Of a DNA stretch of 64,000 nt, positions 34,772 to 42,907 are shown one piece after another (the first letter of the stretch is position 1; every line of letters begins with the position of its first letter). The notes beneath the pieces were generated by a model, which was not told where the DNA came from, did not search any database, and saw only the letters and a list, made by a program, of their open reading frames with translations. This DNA is from Spirosoma pollinicola (lineage in GTDB: Bacteria > Bacteroidota > Bacteroidia > Cytophagales > Spirosomataceae), in the NCBI RefSeq assembly GCF_002831565.1, contig NZ_CP025096.1, positions 7,927,014-7,991,013 on the forward strand. The letters are read 5' to 3'. The position numbers were made by a program, and so were the translations under genes.

Positions 34772-34803
34772 TTGCAAGATACCAAACTAAACCCATATCT
34801 TTG
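34772..34803 (+). promoter_or_regulatory. Bacteroidota-type promoter
   Basis: TTG at 34772-34774 and TATCTTTG at 34796-34803 (consensus TAnnTTTG), 21-bp spacer. The -7 box lies 25 bp before the ATG at 34828. Confidence 0.5.
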
Positions 34804-34827
34804 TATTGTTCTTAGATAGCAGCGCTC

Positions 34828-35265
34828 ATGAAAACTCTCCTTATAGTCGGCATTTTATTTTTAGGCATTAGCGGACAGGCATTTAGCATGGGCCATCCGC
34901 ATAATATGTTTGCCGCCCGCAAACAGAACGGGCCCTACCTGAATCAATGTCTTCACACAACGTCGGTAAAACTCCCGGCTGCGGATTTGCGTTTCACGGC
35001 GTTCCTGACGCGCCTTAATAACAACTTCGTATGGTGGAAATCACTCCATGAAGCCGTGACCACGCTGACGGGAAAAGTCAATAAACTCGAACAAAAGGTA
35101 GATGCCCGGGCGGCTAAGGATTCCATTGCGGCTAAGCGGTCCATTCGCAATCGTGCGCATAGGCGTGGTGCTGCCCCACGGTACGTTGTTTCGGGGTGGT
35201 GCGGAAGGAAGCATTCGCGAGAAACTGCTGGAAGGAAGCATTCGCGAGAAACTGCTGGAAGATGA
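34828..35265 (+). CDS. small secreted protein, C-terminus probably replaced
   Basis: 145 codons with a signal peptide (MKTLLIVGILFLGISGQAFS). The mature N-terminal part is unrecognised; about residues 70-95 are helical and coiled-coil-like (HEAVTTLTGKVNKLEQKVDA). From about codon 108 the product becomes Arg/His-rich and repetitive (GRKHSRETA twice). That tail is a wrong-frame reading of an hsdM fragment that starts near 35150 and carries a 27-nt duplication. The genuine protein thus probably ended or continued differently before the rearrangement. The promoter at 34772-34803 suits expression. Confidence 0.6.
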   Translation: MKTLLIVGILFLGISGQAFSMGHPHNMFAARKQNGPYLNQCLHTTSVKLPAADLRFTAFLTRLNNNFVWWKSLHEAVTTLTGKVNKLEQKVDARAAKDSIAAKRSIRNRAHRRGAAPRYVVSGWCGRKHSRETAGRKHSRETAGR

Positions 35266-35281
35266 CCTCGTGGCTAGCTAG
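35150..35281 (+). pseudogene. fragment of a type I restriction N6-adenine methylase (HsdM-like)
   Basis: In the frame one base away from the upstream secreted protein, 35159 onward reads IGVVLPHGTLFRGGAEGSIR then EKLLE and EDDLVAS before a stop at 35279-35281. VVLPHGxLFRGGAExxIRxxLLExDLV is the well-known segment after the NPPF motif in HsdM / N6_Mtase proteins. The stretch GAAGGAAGC...CTGCTG is duplicated (35204-35230 and 35231-35257), which repeats nine codons. Everything before and after is missing. It shows that a type I restriction-modification locus once stood here. Confidence 0.75.
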
Positions 35282-35550
35282 CTAGGGGTTTTCTGGGGTT
35301 TTCTGCCTTGCCCTTTTTGGCGCATGAGCCCGACCAAACCCAGTTCTTGCCAGGCAGAAAGCCACTTGCCAACCGAATGCTGGGAGACTTCGGTGTGGCC
35401 TGCTACCTCTTTGGCCGAGAAGCCTTTATGACTCCAAAGTAATGCTTGACAAGCCCGTCTAAACTCGTACTTAGGGTGGTTTTTGATGGCTTCCTGTAAA
35501 GTAAGTTTCTCGGTGTCAGACAAGGAGATGCAGCGTTTTGGTCGGCTCAT
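35278..35550 (-). pseudogene. IS630-like transposase, N-terminal HTH fragment
   Basis: 90 codons forming a homeodomain-like / winged helix-turn-helix: FRRACQALLWSHKGFSAKEV, VSQHSVGKWLSAWQELGLVG and GRKPQKTPS. This matches the N-terminal DNA-binding part of IS630/Tc1-type transposases (ALLxSxxGxSxxxIAxxxxVSxxTVxxWxxxWxxxGxxGL...GRGRKP). The DDE domain that should follow is absent: the frame ends exactly where the hsdM fragment begins. It could be a stand-alone regulator, but the abrupt end after GRKP favours a truncated insertion sequence. Confidence 0.6.
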
Positions 35551-35586
35551 ACTGCAAGTTAATAAATGAAAGTTAAATTTGCGTGA

Positions 35587-36252
35587 TTACTTACCCTTCA
35601 CTATGCTGAGATGTCTTAGGGTAGAGTCTTTGGGATCTTTCTGTAAAAACAGCACAACTCTCATTTTAGCTTCAAAGCCTTGACTTCCAATTAAACTGTC
35701 TTTTGAGGGAGCTAGACTTTCTGTTCTTTTTCCTATGTGATGTAGTATAAGAAATAGGCATTGATGCTTCAAGGCCAGTTCGTTAAACTTATTTATGAAG
35801 CTTCTTACTTTACTTACTTGATTTATATCATTGTCTCCAAATACATCTGCAAAAGCATCTATAATGACGCAATCCGCCTTTTGTCTTAGAAGTTCTTTGT
35901 CCAAATCATCAATCAAATTTTCATACTCGAAAATAAAACGTAAACTGACTAACTGATCAGCTTCATAGTTACCCTCACTCTGTTTGATTAATCTCGCTCC
36001 TACGGCAGCAGGGTCATCCTCCGTAGATAGATAAATTACATTGTTGTGTGTAGCATTTAACTGAAATCCAAGAAAGTTATTTTCCCCAACAACAATGGCT
36101 GATGCAAGTTGTTGAAGCATTGTACTTTTGCCAGTATCTGAGCTACCTGCTAAACTGGCTACACCAACCTTAGGGAGAAGGGGGTCAACTAATTTTGGAA
36201 TATCAACTGAGCTACCCTTAATTAGTTGTTCTCCTGTTAATACTTTTAGCAT
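35587..36252 (-). CDS. RepA-like AAA ATPase (AAA_25), probably C-terminally truncated
   Basis: 221 residues. Walker A GSSDTGKST, a YLSTEDDPAA segment, Walker B CVIIDAFADVFG and LFLILHHIGKR are typical of the AAA_25 / RepA helicase-like ATPases found on plasmids and integrated elements, where they help replication or mobilisation. It is divergent from the serine recombinase genes and shares their A/T-rich composition. Family members usually continue some tens of residues beyond the LSIVKGN segment; here the frame stops after LSIVKGK and an IS630-like fragment follows 37 bp later, so truncation is likely. Whether the protein still works is unknown. Confidence 0.75.
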   Translation of the reverse strand: MLKVLTGEQLIKGSSVDIPKLVDPLLPKVGVASLAGSSDTGKSTMLQQLASAIVVGENNFLGFQLNATHNNVIYLSTEDDPAAVGARLIKQSEGNYEADQLVSLRFIFEYENLIDDLDKELLRQKADCVIIDAFADVFGDNDINQVSKVRSFINKFNELALKHQCLFLILHHIGKRTESLAPSKDSLIGSQGFEAKMRVVLFLQKDPKDSTLRHLSIVKGK

Positions 36253-36453
36253 ACTACAAAATAAATGGGATAGGTTAACTATAGTGTTGATATACGGGGA
36301 CTCTGTCCATCCACATCACAATATATAGTTTTTTGGATGGATGGATTTAATACCTTTTTAAAAATTTAAAATTTTATAAATAATCCAATAAAATATTTGC
36401 TTTTTTCGATAATTGTTTGTAACTTTATATAAGTAAAAAATATATCATAGTTA

Positions 36454-36678
36454 ATGTTAAGTTTAAGGGAATGTGAAAATGTACTCAACAAGAGAGAATG
36501 TAAGTATAGTCTTGAAGAGATAGAGTTTATTAAAGGAGTATTAGATCAGTTAGCAGAAATAGAATATCAACAGTACAAAAATCAATTAAATGAAAGCAGT
36601 TATATATACGAGAGTATCCACGGAAGATCAGAAGGAGAATGGGTTCAGCTTACAAGATCAGGAAGCGCGGTTGCGTAA
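36454..36678 (+). CDS. small hypothetical protein preceding the serine recombinase
   Basis: 74 residues. A short protein with a Glu/Tyr-rich helical core (SLEEIEFIKGVLDQLAEIEY) similar in style to small proteins often encoded right before recombinases in Bacteroidota. Its end overlaps the recombinase start by 89 bases in another frame, so only one of the two ends may be exact. The function is unknown. The A/T-rich upstream region (36253-36453) must hold divergent promoters for this gene and the RepA-like gene, but I see no clear -7 box. Confidence 0.55.
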   Translation: MLSLRECENVLNKRECKYSLEEIEFIKGVLDQLAEIEYQQYKNQLNESSYIYESIHGRSEGEWVQLTRSGSAVA

Positions 36679-38296
36679 GCATTGTGATCAGAATAATATA
36701 GAAATTATTGAACATTATCAGGACGACCATTCCGCAAAGAACTTTAATAGACCTGCTTTTAAGCGTTTTTTAGATGATTTAAAGACTAAGAAAATAAGGC
36801 CAAATTTATTCCTTTGTGTGCGTCCAGATCGTTTCTCTCGGAACTTGTTTGCGAGTTTAGAAATGATCAATCAATTAAATACTTACGGTGTAAAGCTCCA
36901 GACTCTTGAAAATAATACTGAGGTCAACACCCCCGAGGATAGGTTTATGCAGGTGATTCACTTGCTTATGCCACAAGTAGACAATGAACGACGTGGATTG
37001 AATGTAAAACGTGGACTGCGTCAAGCATCTCGTGAAGGTCGTTGTACAGGCCGCGCCCCAAAAGGTTATAAAAATGATCCCTTTACTCGATCAGTTATAA
37101 TTGATGAAAAGACAGCACCTTTGGTAAAAGAAGCTTTCGAAATCTATAGCAAAGGCATATACACAGCGGAAGAAGTAAGATTAATTATGCGCAAGAAAGG
37201 TTTTAAATGTAGTAAAAACCATTTCTTGAGTATTTTGGAAAATCCCTTTTATATGGGGATAATAAAGATAAAAGCTTGGAAGGATGAGAGAGAGGAATTA
37301 GTTGTGGGTATTCATAAGCCATTAATTACCAAAGATTTGTTTGAAACTGTTCAAGAATATCGGTTTGGTAAAAAACGTAAGCAAGTATCAACGAGCTCTA
37401 CTCGTTGTAAAGAATTAGAATTACGTGGTTTTCTACAATGTAAACAATGTGGAAGTAAATTGACAGGCAGTGGTTCTCTTAGCCGTAATAGAACTCGACA
37501 TTTCTATTATCATTGTCAGCCTGGTTCTGGTTGTAAAGAGCGATTTAGAGCAGACGATGCAAAGAGGGATTTTGTTAAATTCCTTAATGAATTGACGCCA
37601 CCTGAAGAGGTACTTAATTTATATCACCTTATTTTAAAAGATACTTTTGGTACAGATATAGCTAAAAAAGAAACTGAAATTAAAAGGTTAAACAGCGAAA
37701 TAGAACAAATTAAAAATCGTCTATCATCTCTAACTGACAAATTTGCTGACGATCTTATTGATAATGATACATATATTCAGCGAAGAGCAGCTTACAAAGC
37801 AGAGATAGCTGTATTGAATGATGGATTAAAGATGGCTGAGATTCAGGAAGATGGATTTAATAAATACCTGTCATTTGGCTGTACCTTACTGGGCAACTTG
37901 GGTAAATATTACAGCAATTCCTCTCTAGAAGTACAACAGAAGATAGTTGGTTCGATATTCCCCGGAAAGTTAATTTATGACAGTGGAAAATATCGAACCA
38001 CTGAAATGAATTATTTTGTAGAGCTAATGTGCTCACATTCAGTTGATAACGTTGTAATAAGCGAAGGGCTGACCACGAGAATTCGTAATCAGCCCTCTTG
38101 GGTAGGAAGTAGCGGGCTCGAACCGCTGACCTCTGCTCTGTCAAAGCAGCGCTCTGAACCAACTGAGCTAACCTCCTTTGAACCGGCAGACTATGTCCTG
38201 CCGGGCTACAAAACTACAAAACTTCTGCGTTCTCCAAACGAGTGTGATAAACTTTTTGTGATGGAATGCGCCACAACAGCACGAATCCTACGATAA
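36590..38296 (+). CDS. large serine recombinase whose frame runs into tRNA-Val
   Basis: 568 codons. N-terminal resolvase domain (about 1-150): YTRVSTEDQ with the catalytic Ser, VRPDRFSRN, and NERRGLNVKRGLRQASREGR. Recombinase domain about 155-260 (GRAPKGYKND, NPFYMGIIK), a zinc-ribbon at about 285-330 (LQCKQCGSKLTGSGS then CQPGSGC), and a coiled coil at about 360-430. It would integrate and excise its element with a tRNA-associated target. The protein homology fades near residue 490; beyond that the frame reads antisense through the tRNA-Val terminator and gene (GLEPLTSALSKQRSEPTELT) and then antisense to the MFS gene. The natural stop was probably lost on integration, so about 75 C-terminal residues come from host DNA. 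Confidence 0.9.
   Translation: MKAVIYTRVSTEDQKENGFSLQDQEARLRKHCDQNNIEIIEHYQDDHSAKNFNRPAFKRFLDDLKTKKIRPNLFLCVRPDRFSRNLFASLEMINQLNTYGVKLQTLENNTEVNTPEDRFMQVIHLLMPQVDNERRGLNVKRGLRQASREGRCTGRAPKGYKNDPFTRSVIIDEKTAPLVKEAFEIYSKGIYTAEEVRLIMRKKGFKCSKNHFLSILENPFYMGIIKIKAWKDEREELVVGIHKPLITKDLFETVQEYRFGKKRKQVSTSSTRCKELELRGFLQCKQCGSKLTGSGSLSRNRTRHFYYHCQPGSGCKERFRADDAKRDFVKFLNELTPPEEVLNLYHLILKDTFGTDIAKKETEIKRLNSEIEQIKNRLSSLTDKFADDLIDNDTYIQRRAAYKAEIAVLNDGLKMAEIQEDGFNKYLSFGCTLLGNLGKYYSNSSLEVQQKIVGSIFPGKLIYDSGKYRTTEMNYFVELMCSHSVDNVVISEGLTTRIRNQPSWVGSSGLEPLTSALSKQRSEPTELTSFEPADYVLPGYKTTKLLRSPNECDKLFVMECATTARILR
38063..38096 (-). terminator. tRNA-Val terminator
   Basis: AGGGCTGA (left) and TCAGCCCT (right) form a stem with a loop of 16-18 nt, directly 3' of tRNA-Val on the minus strand. 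The region left of it (to about 38050) is where A/T-rich element sequence meets host sequence. Confidence 0.6.
38103..38177 (-). tRNA. tRNA-Val (anticodon GAC)
   Basis: 75 nt. The acceptor AGGAGGT (38177-38171) pairs with ACTTCCT with one G.T, and the discriminator is A. D-arm GCTC/GAGC, anticodon stem CTGCT/AGCAG with loop TTGACAG giving anticodon GAC, five-base variable loop, T-arm AGCGG-TTCGAGC-CCGCT. It is intact. The serine recombinase frame crosses it on the other strand, so this tRNA is the likely attachment target of the 35.3-38.05 kb element. Confidence 0.93.
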
Positions 38297-39533
38297 ACAG
38301 CACTAACAGAGCGAGTATCGAATTTCGCATACTCCCCGTTAACTGTTCGATCAGGCCATAAATCAGGGTGCCGAAAACGATGGATGTTTTCTCGGTTACG
38401 TCGTAGAAGCTAAAATAAGAGGCCGTATCGGTGGTGGCCGGAATGAGTTTGGAATAGGTCGACCGCGATAGTGATTGAATCCCGCCCATCACCAAGCCCA
38501 CCACACCCGCCAGTACAAAAAACTGCGATTGGGTTTGGACATAGTAAGCGCCTGCACACACGAAAATCCAGATCAGCACGGCTGTCATGAGCGCATACGT
38601 GTTTCCAATCCGCTCTGACAAACGGGAGAAGCCGTAAGCGCCCGGTATGGCCACCAATTGAATCAGCAGAATGGTTATGATGAGACTTTGGCCCGGTAGC
38701 CTTAATTCATCACTCCCAAAAATCGTTGCGACATACATCACCGTCTGAACGGCCATGTTGTAAACAAAAAACGAAACCAGGAACCGTTTGGCTAATGGCT
38801 GTTTCTGTAAGTCTGCCCAAACCTGCTGTAATTCTTTGAATCCGTTCAGCAGGTAATTTCCCTCGCGGTCAGCGTTTGACCCTTTTCGGACGCCGTTCGG
38901 TAAGCGGCTAAACGGAATTTGTGCAAACCCGATCCACCAAAGACCCACCGTCAGGAAGGCAATACGGGAGGCCAGGGCTTCGGAAATATTGCCGAACCAC
39001 TCGCGTTTCAGGATGACCATTAAATTGACAATCATCAGCAACACACTCCCAAGATAGCCCATCGAAAACCCCCGTGCACTAACTCGGTCGTATTGATCTT
39101 CGGTGGCAATATCGGGGAGGTAGGAATTATAAAACACAATACTGCCACTCCAGCCTATCAGACTCAGCCAGAAGCAGATAATGGCGAAAGTGGTTGTTTC
39201 TTTTGTGAAAAAGTAGAGCAAACTGCAACTGATAGCCCCTGTGTAGCAAAAGGCTTTCATGAATGTTTTTTTGCGGCCACTATAGTCGGCTATAGCCGAG
39301 CAGATGGGCGAGAGGAGAGCCGTAAATAAAAACGCTGCCGAAATAGTGTAGGAAAACAGCACCGAATTCTTGACCAACATCCCCAGGAAATTAATGATAG
39401 GGCCGCCGGAGGCATTCAGCGCTGTTGCCGAAAAATAGACCGGGAAAATACTCGATACGATGACCAGCGAGTGAACCGAGTTGGCCCAGTCATAAAACGT
39501 CCAGGCAGTGAGGATGCGGGGGGAGTTTTTCAA
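38214..39533 (-). CDS. MFS transporter, UMF1 (Atg22-like) family
   Basis: 439 residues with about 12 membrane helices. AWTFYDWANSVHSLVIVSSI at the N-terminus and ADYSGRKKTFMKAF after helix 3 are typical of the UMF1 family. The substrate is unknown; amino-acid or peptide efflux is often suggested for relatives. It is leftward. Its last 83 bases are overlapped antisense by the over-long end of the serine recombinase frame. A GAGTG-type inverted repeat separates it from the hydrolase gene upstream. Confidence 0.88.
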   Translation of the reverse strand: MKNSPRILTAWTFYDWANSVHSLVIVSSIFPVYFSATALNASGGPIINFLGMLVKNSVLFSYTISAAFLFTALLSPICSAIADYSGRKKTFMKAFCYTGAISCSLLYFFTKETTTFAIICFWLSLIGWSGSIVFYNSYLPDIATEDQYDRVSARGFSMGYLGSVLLMIVNLMVILKREWFGNISEALASRIAFLTVGLWWIGFAQIPFSRLPNGVRKGSNADREGNYLLNGFKELQQVWADLQKQPLAKRFLVSFFVYNMAVQTVMYVATIFGSDELRLPGQSLIITILLIQLVAIPGAYGFSRLSERIGNTYALMTAVLIWIFVCAGAYYVQTQSQFFVLAGVVGLVMGGIQSLSRSTYSKLIPATTDTASYFSFYDVTEKTSIVFGTLIYGLIEQLTGSMRNSILALLVLFIVGFVLLWRIPSQKVYHTRLENAEVL

Positions 39534-39546
39534 TGTTGACTGATGG

Positions 39547-39635
39547 AATGAGTGAATGATAGACTAAATATATCAGGGAATAGATAAGGCTCGAAGATAC
39601 TTCCGCTTAGTCTATCAATCACTCATTCACTCATT
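39547..39635. terminator. long inverted repeat between MFS and hydrolase genes
   Basis: The left arm 39547-39566 (AATGAGTGAATGATAGACTA) pairs with 39608-39635 with a short bulge. The right arm covers the last codons of the hydrolase gene. It belongs to the same style of GAGTG/ACTCATTC-rich palindromes as 30717-30820 and 34659-34729. Confidence 0.5.
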
Positions 39636-40495
39636 AAAAAATTTATGACGGCTTTCGTAAAGGCATGATTTGAGTCGCCCGCGACCATGTGGCCCGCGTC
39701 GGCAACGCTGATGCTTTTGACGTGCGGAACGGCGTCGAGGAACTCGGCCATCACTTTTTCGCTCACCACATCACTAATGCCCCCACGCACAATGAGGGTT
39801 GGCACGTTGAGGGCATGGGCGGCCTGGTAAAGGCGTTCTTCACTACTGGTTTGTTGAGAAGGACCCGTGTGTTGCCGCCATAGTGCCAGCATTTTGGGGT
39901 CCCAGTGCCAGTAGTAGCGGGCTTCTCCGGTAGGGTGGGCCGGGGTCACGTTCGACCGAAGCCGCAGGTTTTTCTCCAGTCGACTATTGTCTGAAGGCCG
40001 TGGTCGATGGGGCAGGTAAGCCGCCACTGCTTCGGCGGCTTCTTCCAGGGTGGCAAACCCTTCCTGATTGCCGCTCATGAACGCAAAAATTCGTTCTATT
40101 CCTTTTTGTTCAGTCCGAGGGGCAATATCTACCAGTACAATTGCCGAACAGATTGGTTCGGCTGTCGTGCGTTCCCCTTCGGCGATGAGGGCGGTCATGC
40201 CACCCATCGACGCTCCAACCAGAGCCGGTTTTTGGGGAAGCTGCGCACAAATGGCCCGTAGATCGCTCGCCAGATAATCCAGATCATAATGACCTTCTGC
40301 CGACCAGTCGCTATCGCCATGACCACGGGCATCGAGTGCCAGCGCATACCAGCCTGCTTCGGCCAGTTGTTTAGCCGTGTCGCCCCACGAATGACGGGTT
40401 TGGCCGCCACCATGTAATAGTATAACCGGCGGGTGTGTAGGATCGCCAAAGGCGTCGGCAGCAATAAAAAAGCCCGGTTCGGTTTCGAATTGCAC
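39623..40495 (-). CDS. alpha/beta-fold hydrolase
   Basis: 290 residues, cytoplasmic (no signal peptide). VILLHGGGQTRHSW gives the oxyanion region, LVGASMGGM the nucleophile elbow (Ser in GASMG), an Asp follows in IVRGGISDVVS, and the catalytic His is in DAGHMVAGD. A cap region lies between about 130 and 210. The overall look is that of 2-hydroxymuconate-semialdehyde-hydrolase-like or epoxide-hydrolase-like esterases; the real substrate cannot be told. It is leftward between a lipoprotein gene and the MFS gene. Confidence 0.88.
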   Translation of the reverse strand: MQFETEPGFFIAADAFGDPTHPPVILLHGGGQTRHSWGDTAKQLAEAGWYALALDARGHGDSDWSAEGHYDLDYLASDLRAICAQLPQKPALVGASMGGMTALIAEGERTTAEPICSAIVLVDIAPRTEQKGIERIFAFMSGNQEGFATLEEAAEAVAAYLPHRPRPSDNSRLEKNLRLRSNVTPAHPTGEARYYWHWDPKMLALWRQHTGPSQQTSSEERLYQAAHALNVPTLIVRGGISDVVSEKVMAEFLDAVPHVKSISVADAGHMVAGDSNHAFTKAVINFLMSE

Positions 40496-40558
40496 AGGTA
40501 GTTAATTAGTGGAGTGGTTGATTTGTGAAATGAGTAACTAGTCTAAAACTTCGCTAAC

Positions 40559-41017
40559 CTACAATGACGGCTCAAATTCCAGGTTGATAGGGGCATTGGT
40601 GCCATCGACAGGAGCCATTTGGCGCAGAATCAACTTGCTCTTTGTGAGTTGTACAATTGGGAAGTTGCCTTTAAAGCCGGACACATCCACGTCGATGGAC
40701 TGGTTGTCGGTAGCTAATTTCCAGGTGCCCCCATTTATAACCGAGTTGGATTGGCCGGGGTCTAATGCCCGCACAGTTCCATTATTTCGGAATTGCATAT
40801 TCAGATCATACAATACCTGAGTCGCTAGATTTAAACGGCTTTTGTTGATTTCCTGTCCATCAGATGTGGTTACCCGCTTCGTCCGCCAGTTGTTTGCCAC
40901 TAGCAAATCTGTTTGTGAACTTGCTGTGGGCGTCGGAGTTGTGCCATCATCCTTTTTACAACCGGTAAGGGCACAAGCAAAAAGCGTAAGGATAAGCAGA
41001 AAGCGAAGGGTATTCAT
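40559..41017 (-). CDS. lipocalin-like lipoprotein
   Basis: 152 residues from the ATG at 41017, preferred over an ATG 30 bases upstream because it begins the signal directly (MNTLRFLLILTLFACALTGC, Cys20). The mature part opens with a Thr/Pro/Ser linker, then LVANNWRTKRVTTSDGQEI and later GTWKLATDNQSIDVDV, which resembles the small lipocalin-like/DUF-type beta-barrels common in Bacteroidota lipoproteins. No enzymatic role is seen. It is anchored to the outer membrane or periplasm by inference. It is divergent from the T9SS protein gene at 41143. Confidence 0.7.
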   Translation of the reverse strand: MNTLRFLLILTLFACALTGCKKDDGTTPTPTASSQTDLLVANNWRTKRVTTSDGQEINKSRLNLATQVLYDLNMQFRNNGTVRALDPGQSNSVINGGTWKLATDNQSIDVDVSGFKGNFPIVQLTKSKLILRQMAPVDGTNAPINLEFEPSL

Positions 41018-41099
41018 AACGGGTTTGGATTGTTTTATGCGTTTCATAGTTGGGTTAGTAACGAGTGGCGTTCGGGTATTCGTTTATCAGGTGGACCGA

Positions 41100-41127
41100 T
41101 TTGCGCCCTTAAAATTCTGTAGTTTTG
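41100..41127 (+). promoter_or_regulatory. Bacteroidota-type promoter
   Basis: TTTG at 41100-41103 and TAGTTTTG at 41120-41127 (TAnnTTTG). The box lies 15 bp before the ATG at 41143 and overlaps an earlier possible start at 41125, which supports the later start. Confidence 0.4.
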
Positions 41128-41142
41128 CCGAAACTTCAAGCA

Positions 41143-42789
41143 ATGCGTGCTCCATTTAGCTTATTCTTATCCTGGATAGTTGGTTTTCTGCTTTGTAACG
41201 ATCCGCTCGCTACGGCTCAGGAACTGTGTGCCGAGCGGCTTACTTTCACACCAGTCAGTCAGCCTAACCAGATTGAGTGGAGCAAGTTCCCAACCTTTAC
41301 CCTGCCATTTTCAATCATATACGGCGGCCCTCGTTTTGGCGATACGCAGGCAAGTCCCCTGCGACATGGGTTCAGCCAGCTCGTCGATATTAAAGATAGT
41401 GAATACGGTAGTTTAGTGCAGCCCCGACAGCGAGCCGTTGTTTATTACGGAATTGCAACGGGTTTAAATCAGCCCTGGGAAACCATTGAAAGTCCGTGGG
41501 CAAACGACCTAACTGCTTATCGGGCCAAATGGGATAATTTTCTGTCGGGTGTGGCTGGTGGACAAAAAAACTCGGCGGGTTTATATGTGCTTCCCATTAG
41601 TCGATTGGCTCTCGATTATGAGCGTTTTCTGGAAACAGACAGTAGAATTTTAAAACTGAAACAGGATAATCGCGTACCGGTACAATACCGAAATCTGTCT
41701 GACACCGATTTTATATCGGCTTATAAAAAAGCAATTCGAAACCTGTATTCCGAAGCCGCTCGCTACATCCGTCAGCATGCCGACCTTACTGGAATAAGCC
41801 TGACCAGTTACGCCGATACGCCTGTATTGAATACGTACCTGAACGTACCAACGTTTACCTGGGCCGATTGGACGACGAACCTCAGCCGCACGAATTACAT
41901 GGTTCAGGATTCACTTGGGCGCGGCATTGGCGGGCCGTATTATGACCAGTTGAATGCCCTGTCGCCTTCGGCCTATTATTACTACGATTACCCGAACCCA
42001 TTGGCACAGGATTATCTGGCCTATCTGCTTTTTCAGGTCGAGGTAAATCGTGCCTGGAGCAACAAACCTGTTGTGCCGTGGGTCTGGTTGCGCTACCACG
42101 ACAGTTCGAGCAGCTACCCGAATTTCATTCAGCCGTTTATGGCCGAAGCCACAGCAATATTTCCGTTCTTTTCGGGAGCTGCCGGACTTTGGCTCTGGGA
42201 AAATTCAACTCTGACGCCAACACGCACCGATACGTATGCCGTCTACGAACATTTTACACATGGGTTGTACCGGCTCTCTCGCTTTGCCGATATGTTTCAG
42301 GGGAGTTACGAGTTAGTTATCGAAACGCCTGCCCGCGACCTGATGGAAAAACAAGTACCCGTTTGGCGGGGTGTGGTGAAAGCCAACAAAATTCTCGTTG
42401 CGGCTCAAAATCCATATGCGAATGATGGCCAGAAAACCAGCCTTACGGTACGCTATAAAAGCTGGCAGCAGCTCATCGAATTGACAGGACGCGAAGTCTA
42501 TTTATGTCGCTTTGATATGGGGACTGTTACGGCTACAGAACCAGCTTTGGCCGACGTGATAGTCTCCCCAAATCCAGCTCAAACGACGCTCACGGTTTCT
42601 TTCAGTCGCTTGCCATCGACGTCAACAGAGCTAATTTTATTAAACACAACCGGCCATTCCGTCGTTAGGAAGGTGGTTAACAGTGTTAAGGAGACTATTG
42701 ATGTGGCCCAACTGCCGACCGGCCTCTATATTCTCCGAATCCAAAACGAAACCGGCACCCAGACAAAGAAAATCGTTATCAACCATTGA
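41143..42789 (+). CDS. secreted protein with T9SS C-terminal sorting domain
   Basis: 548 residues from the ATG at 41143 (the promoter-like box covers the alternative start at 41125). Signal peptide FSLFLSWIVGFLLCNDPLAT with AQE after it. The large central domain (about 25-450) may be a TIM-barrel-like glycoside-hydrolase-type fold: FTWADWTTNL, YYYYDYPNPLAQDYLAYLL, VVPWVWLRYHDSS, LWLWENS. I cannot name a family. The last 75 residues form a Por secretion domain: VIVSPNPAQTTLTVSFSRLP, LPTGLYILRIQNETGTQTKK and IVINH. It is exported by type IX secretion and is probably surface-bound or released. A long inverted repeat follows the stop. Confidence 0.8.
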   Translation: MRAPFSLFLSWIVGFLLCNDPLATAQELCAERLTFTPVSQPNQIEWSKFPTFTLPFSIIYGGPRFGDTQASPLRHGFSQLVDIKDSEYGSLVQPRQRAVVYYGIATGLNQPWETIESPWANDLTAYRAKWDNFLSGVAGGQKNSAGLYVLPISRLALDYERFLETDSRILKLKQDNRVPVQYRNLSDTDFISAYKKAIRNLYSEAARYIRQHADLTGISLTSYADTPVLNTYLNVPTFTWADWTTNLSRTNYMVQDSLGRGIGGPYYDQLNALSPSAYYYYDYPNPLAQDYLAYLLFQVEVNRAWSNKPVVPWVWLRYHDSSSSYPNFIQPFMAEATAIFPFFSGAAGLWLWENSTLTPTRTDTYAVYEHFTHGLYRLSRFADMFQGSYELVIETPARDLMEKQVPVWRGVVKANKILVAAQNPYANDGQKTSLTVRYKSWQQLIELTGREVYLCRFDMGTVTATEPALADVIVSPNPAQTTLTVSFSRLPSTSTELILLNTTGHSVVRKVVNSVKETIDVAQLPTGLYILRIQNETGTQTKKIVINH

Positions 42790-42806
42790 TAATTTAACCG
42801 TTTTAA

Positions 42807-42889
42807 CACAGAGATACACAGAGCAAAAAGAGATTCGCAGAGAAAACAAAAACTCTGTGAATCTATTTTTTGCTCTGTGTATCTCTGTG
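42807..42889. terminator. nested inverted repeat after the T9SS protein gene
   Basis: CACAGAGATACACAGAGCAA (from 42807) pairs with TTGCTCTGTGTATCTCTGTG (ending 42889). A second stem, AGATTCGCAGAG with CTCTGTGAATCT, lies inside. It is a strong terminator-like hairpin in an A/T-rich setting. The sequence is built from repeated CAGAG/CTCTG words. Confidence 0.6.
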
Positions 42890-42907
42890 AAATAAAAATA
42901 ATAAATC

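Noticed and set aside
35587..38296. Defence island (restriction or other anti-phage system)
   Set aside because: Only a fragment of HsdM is present, with no specificity or restriction subunit; the other genes are mobile-element genes.
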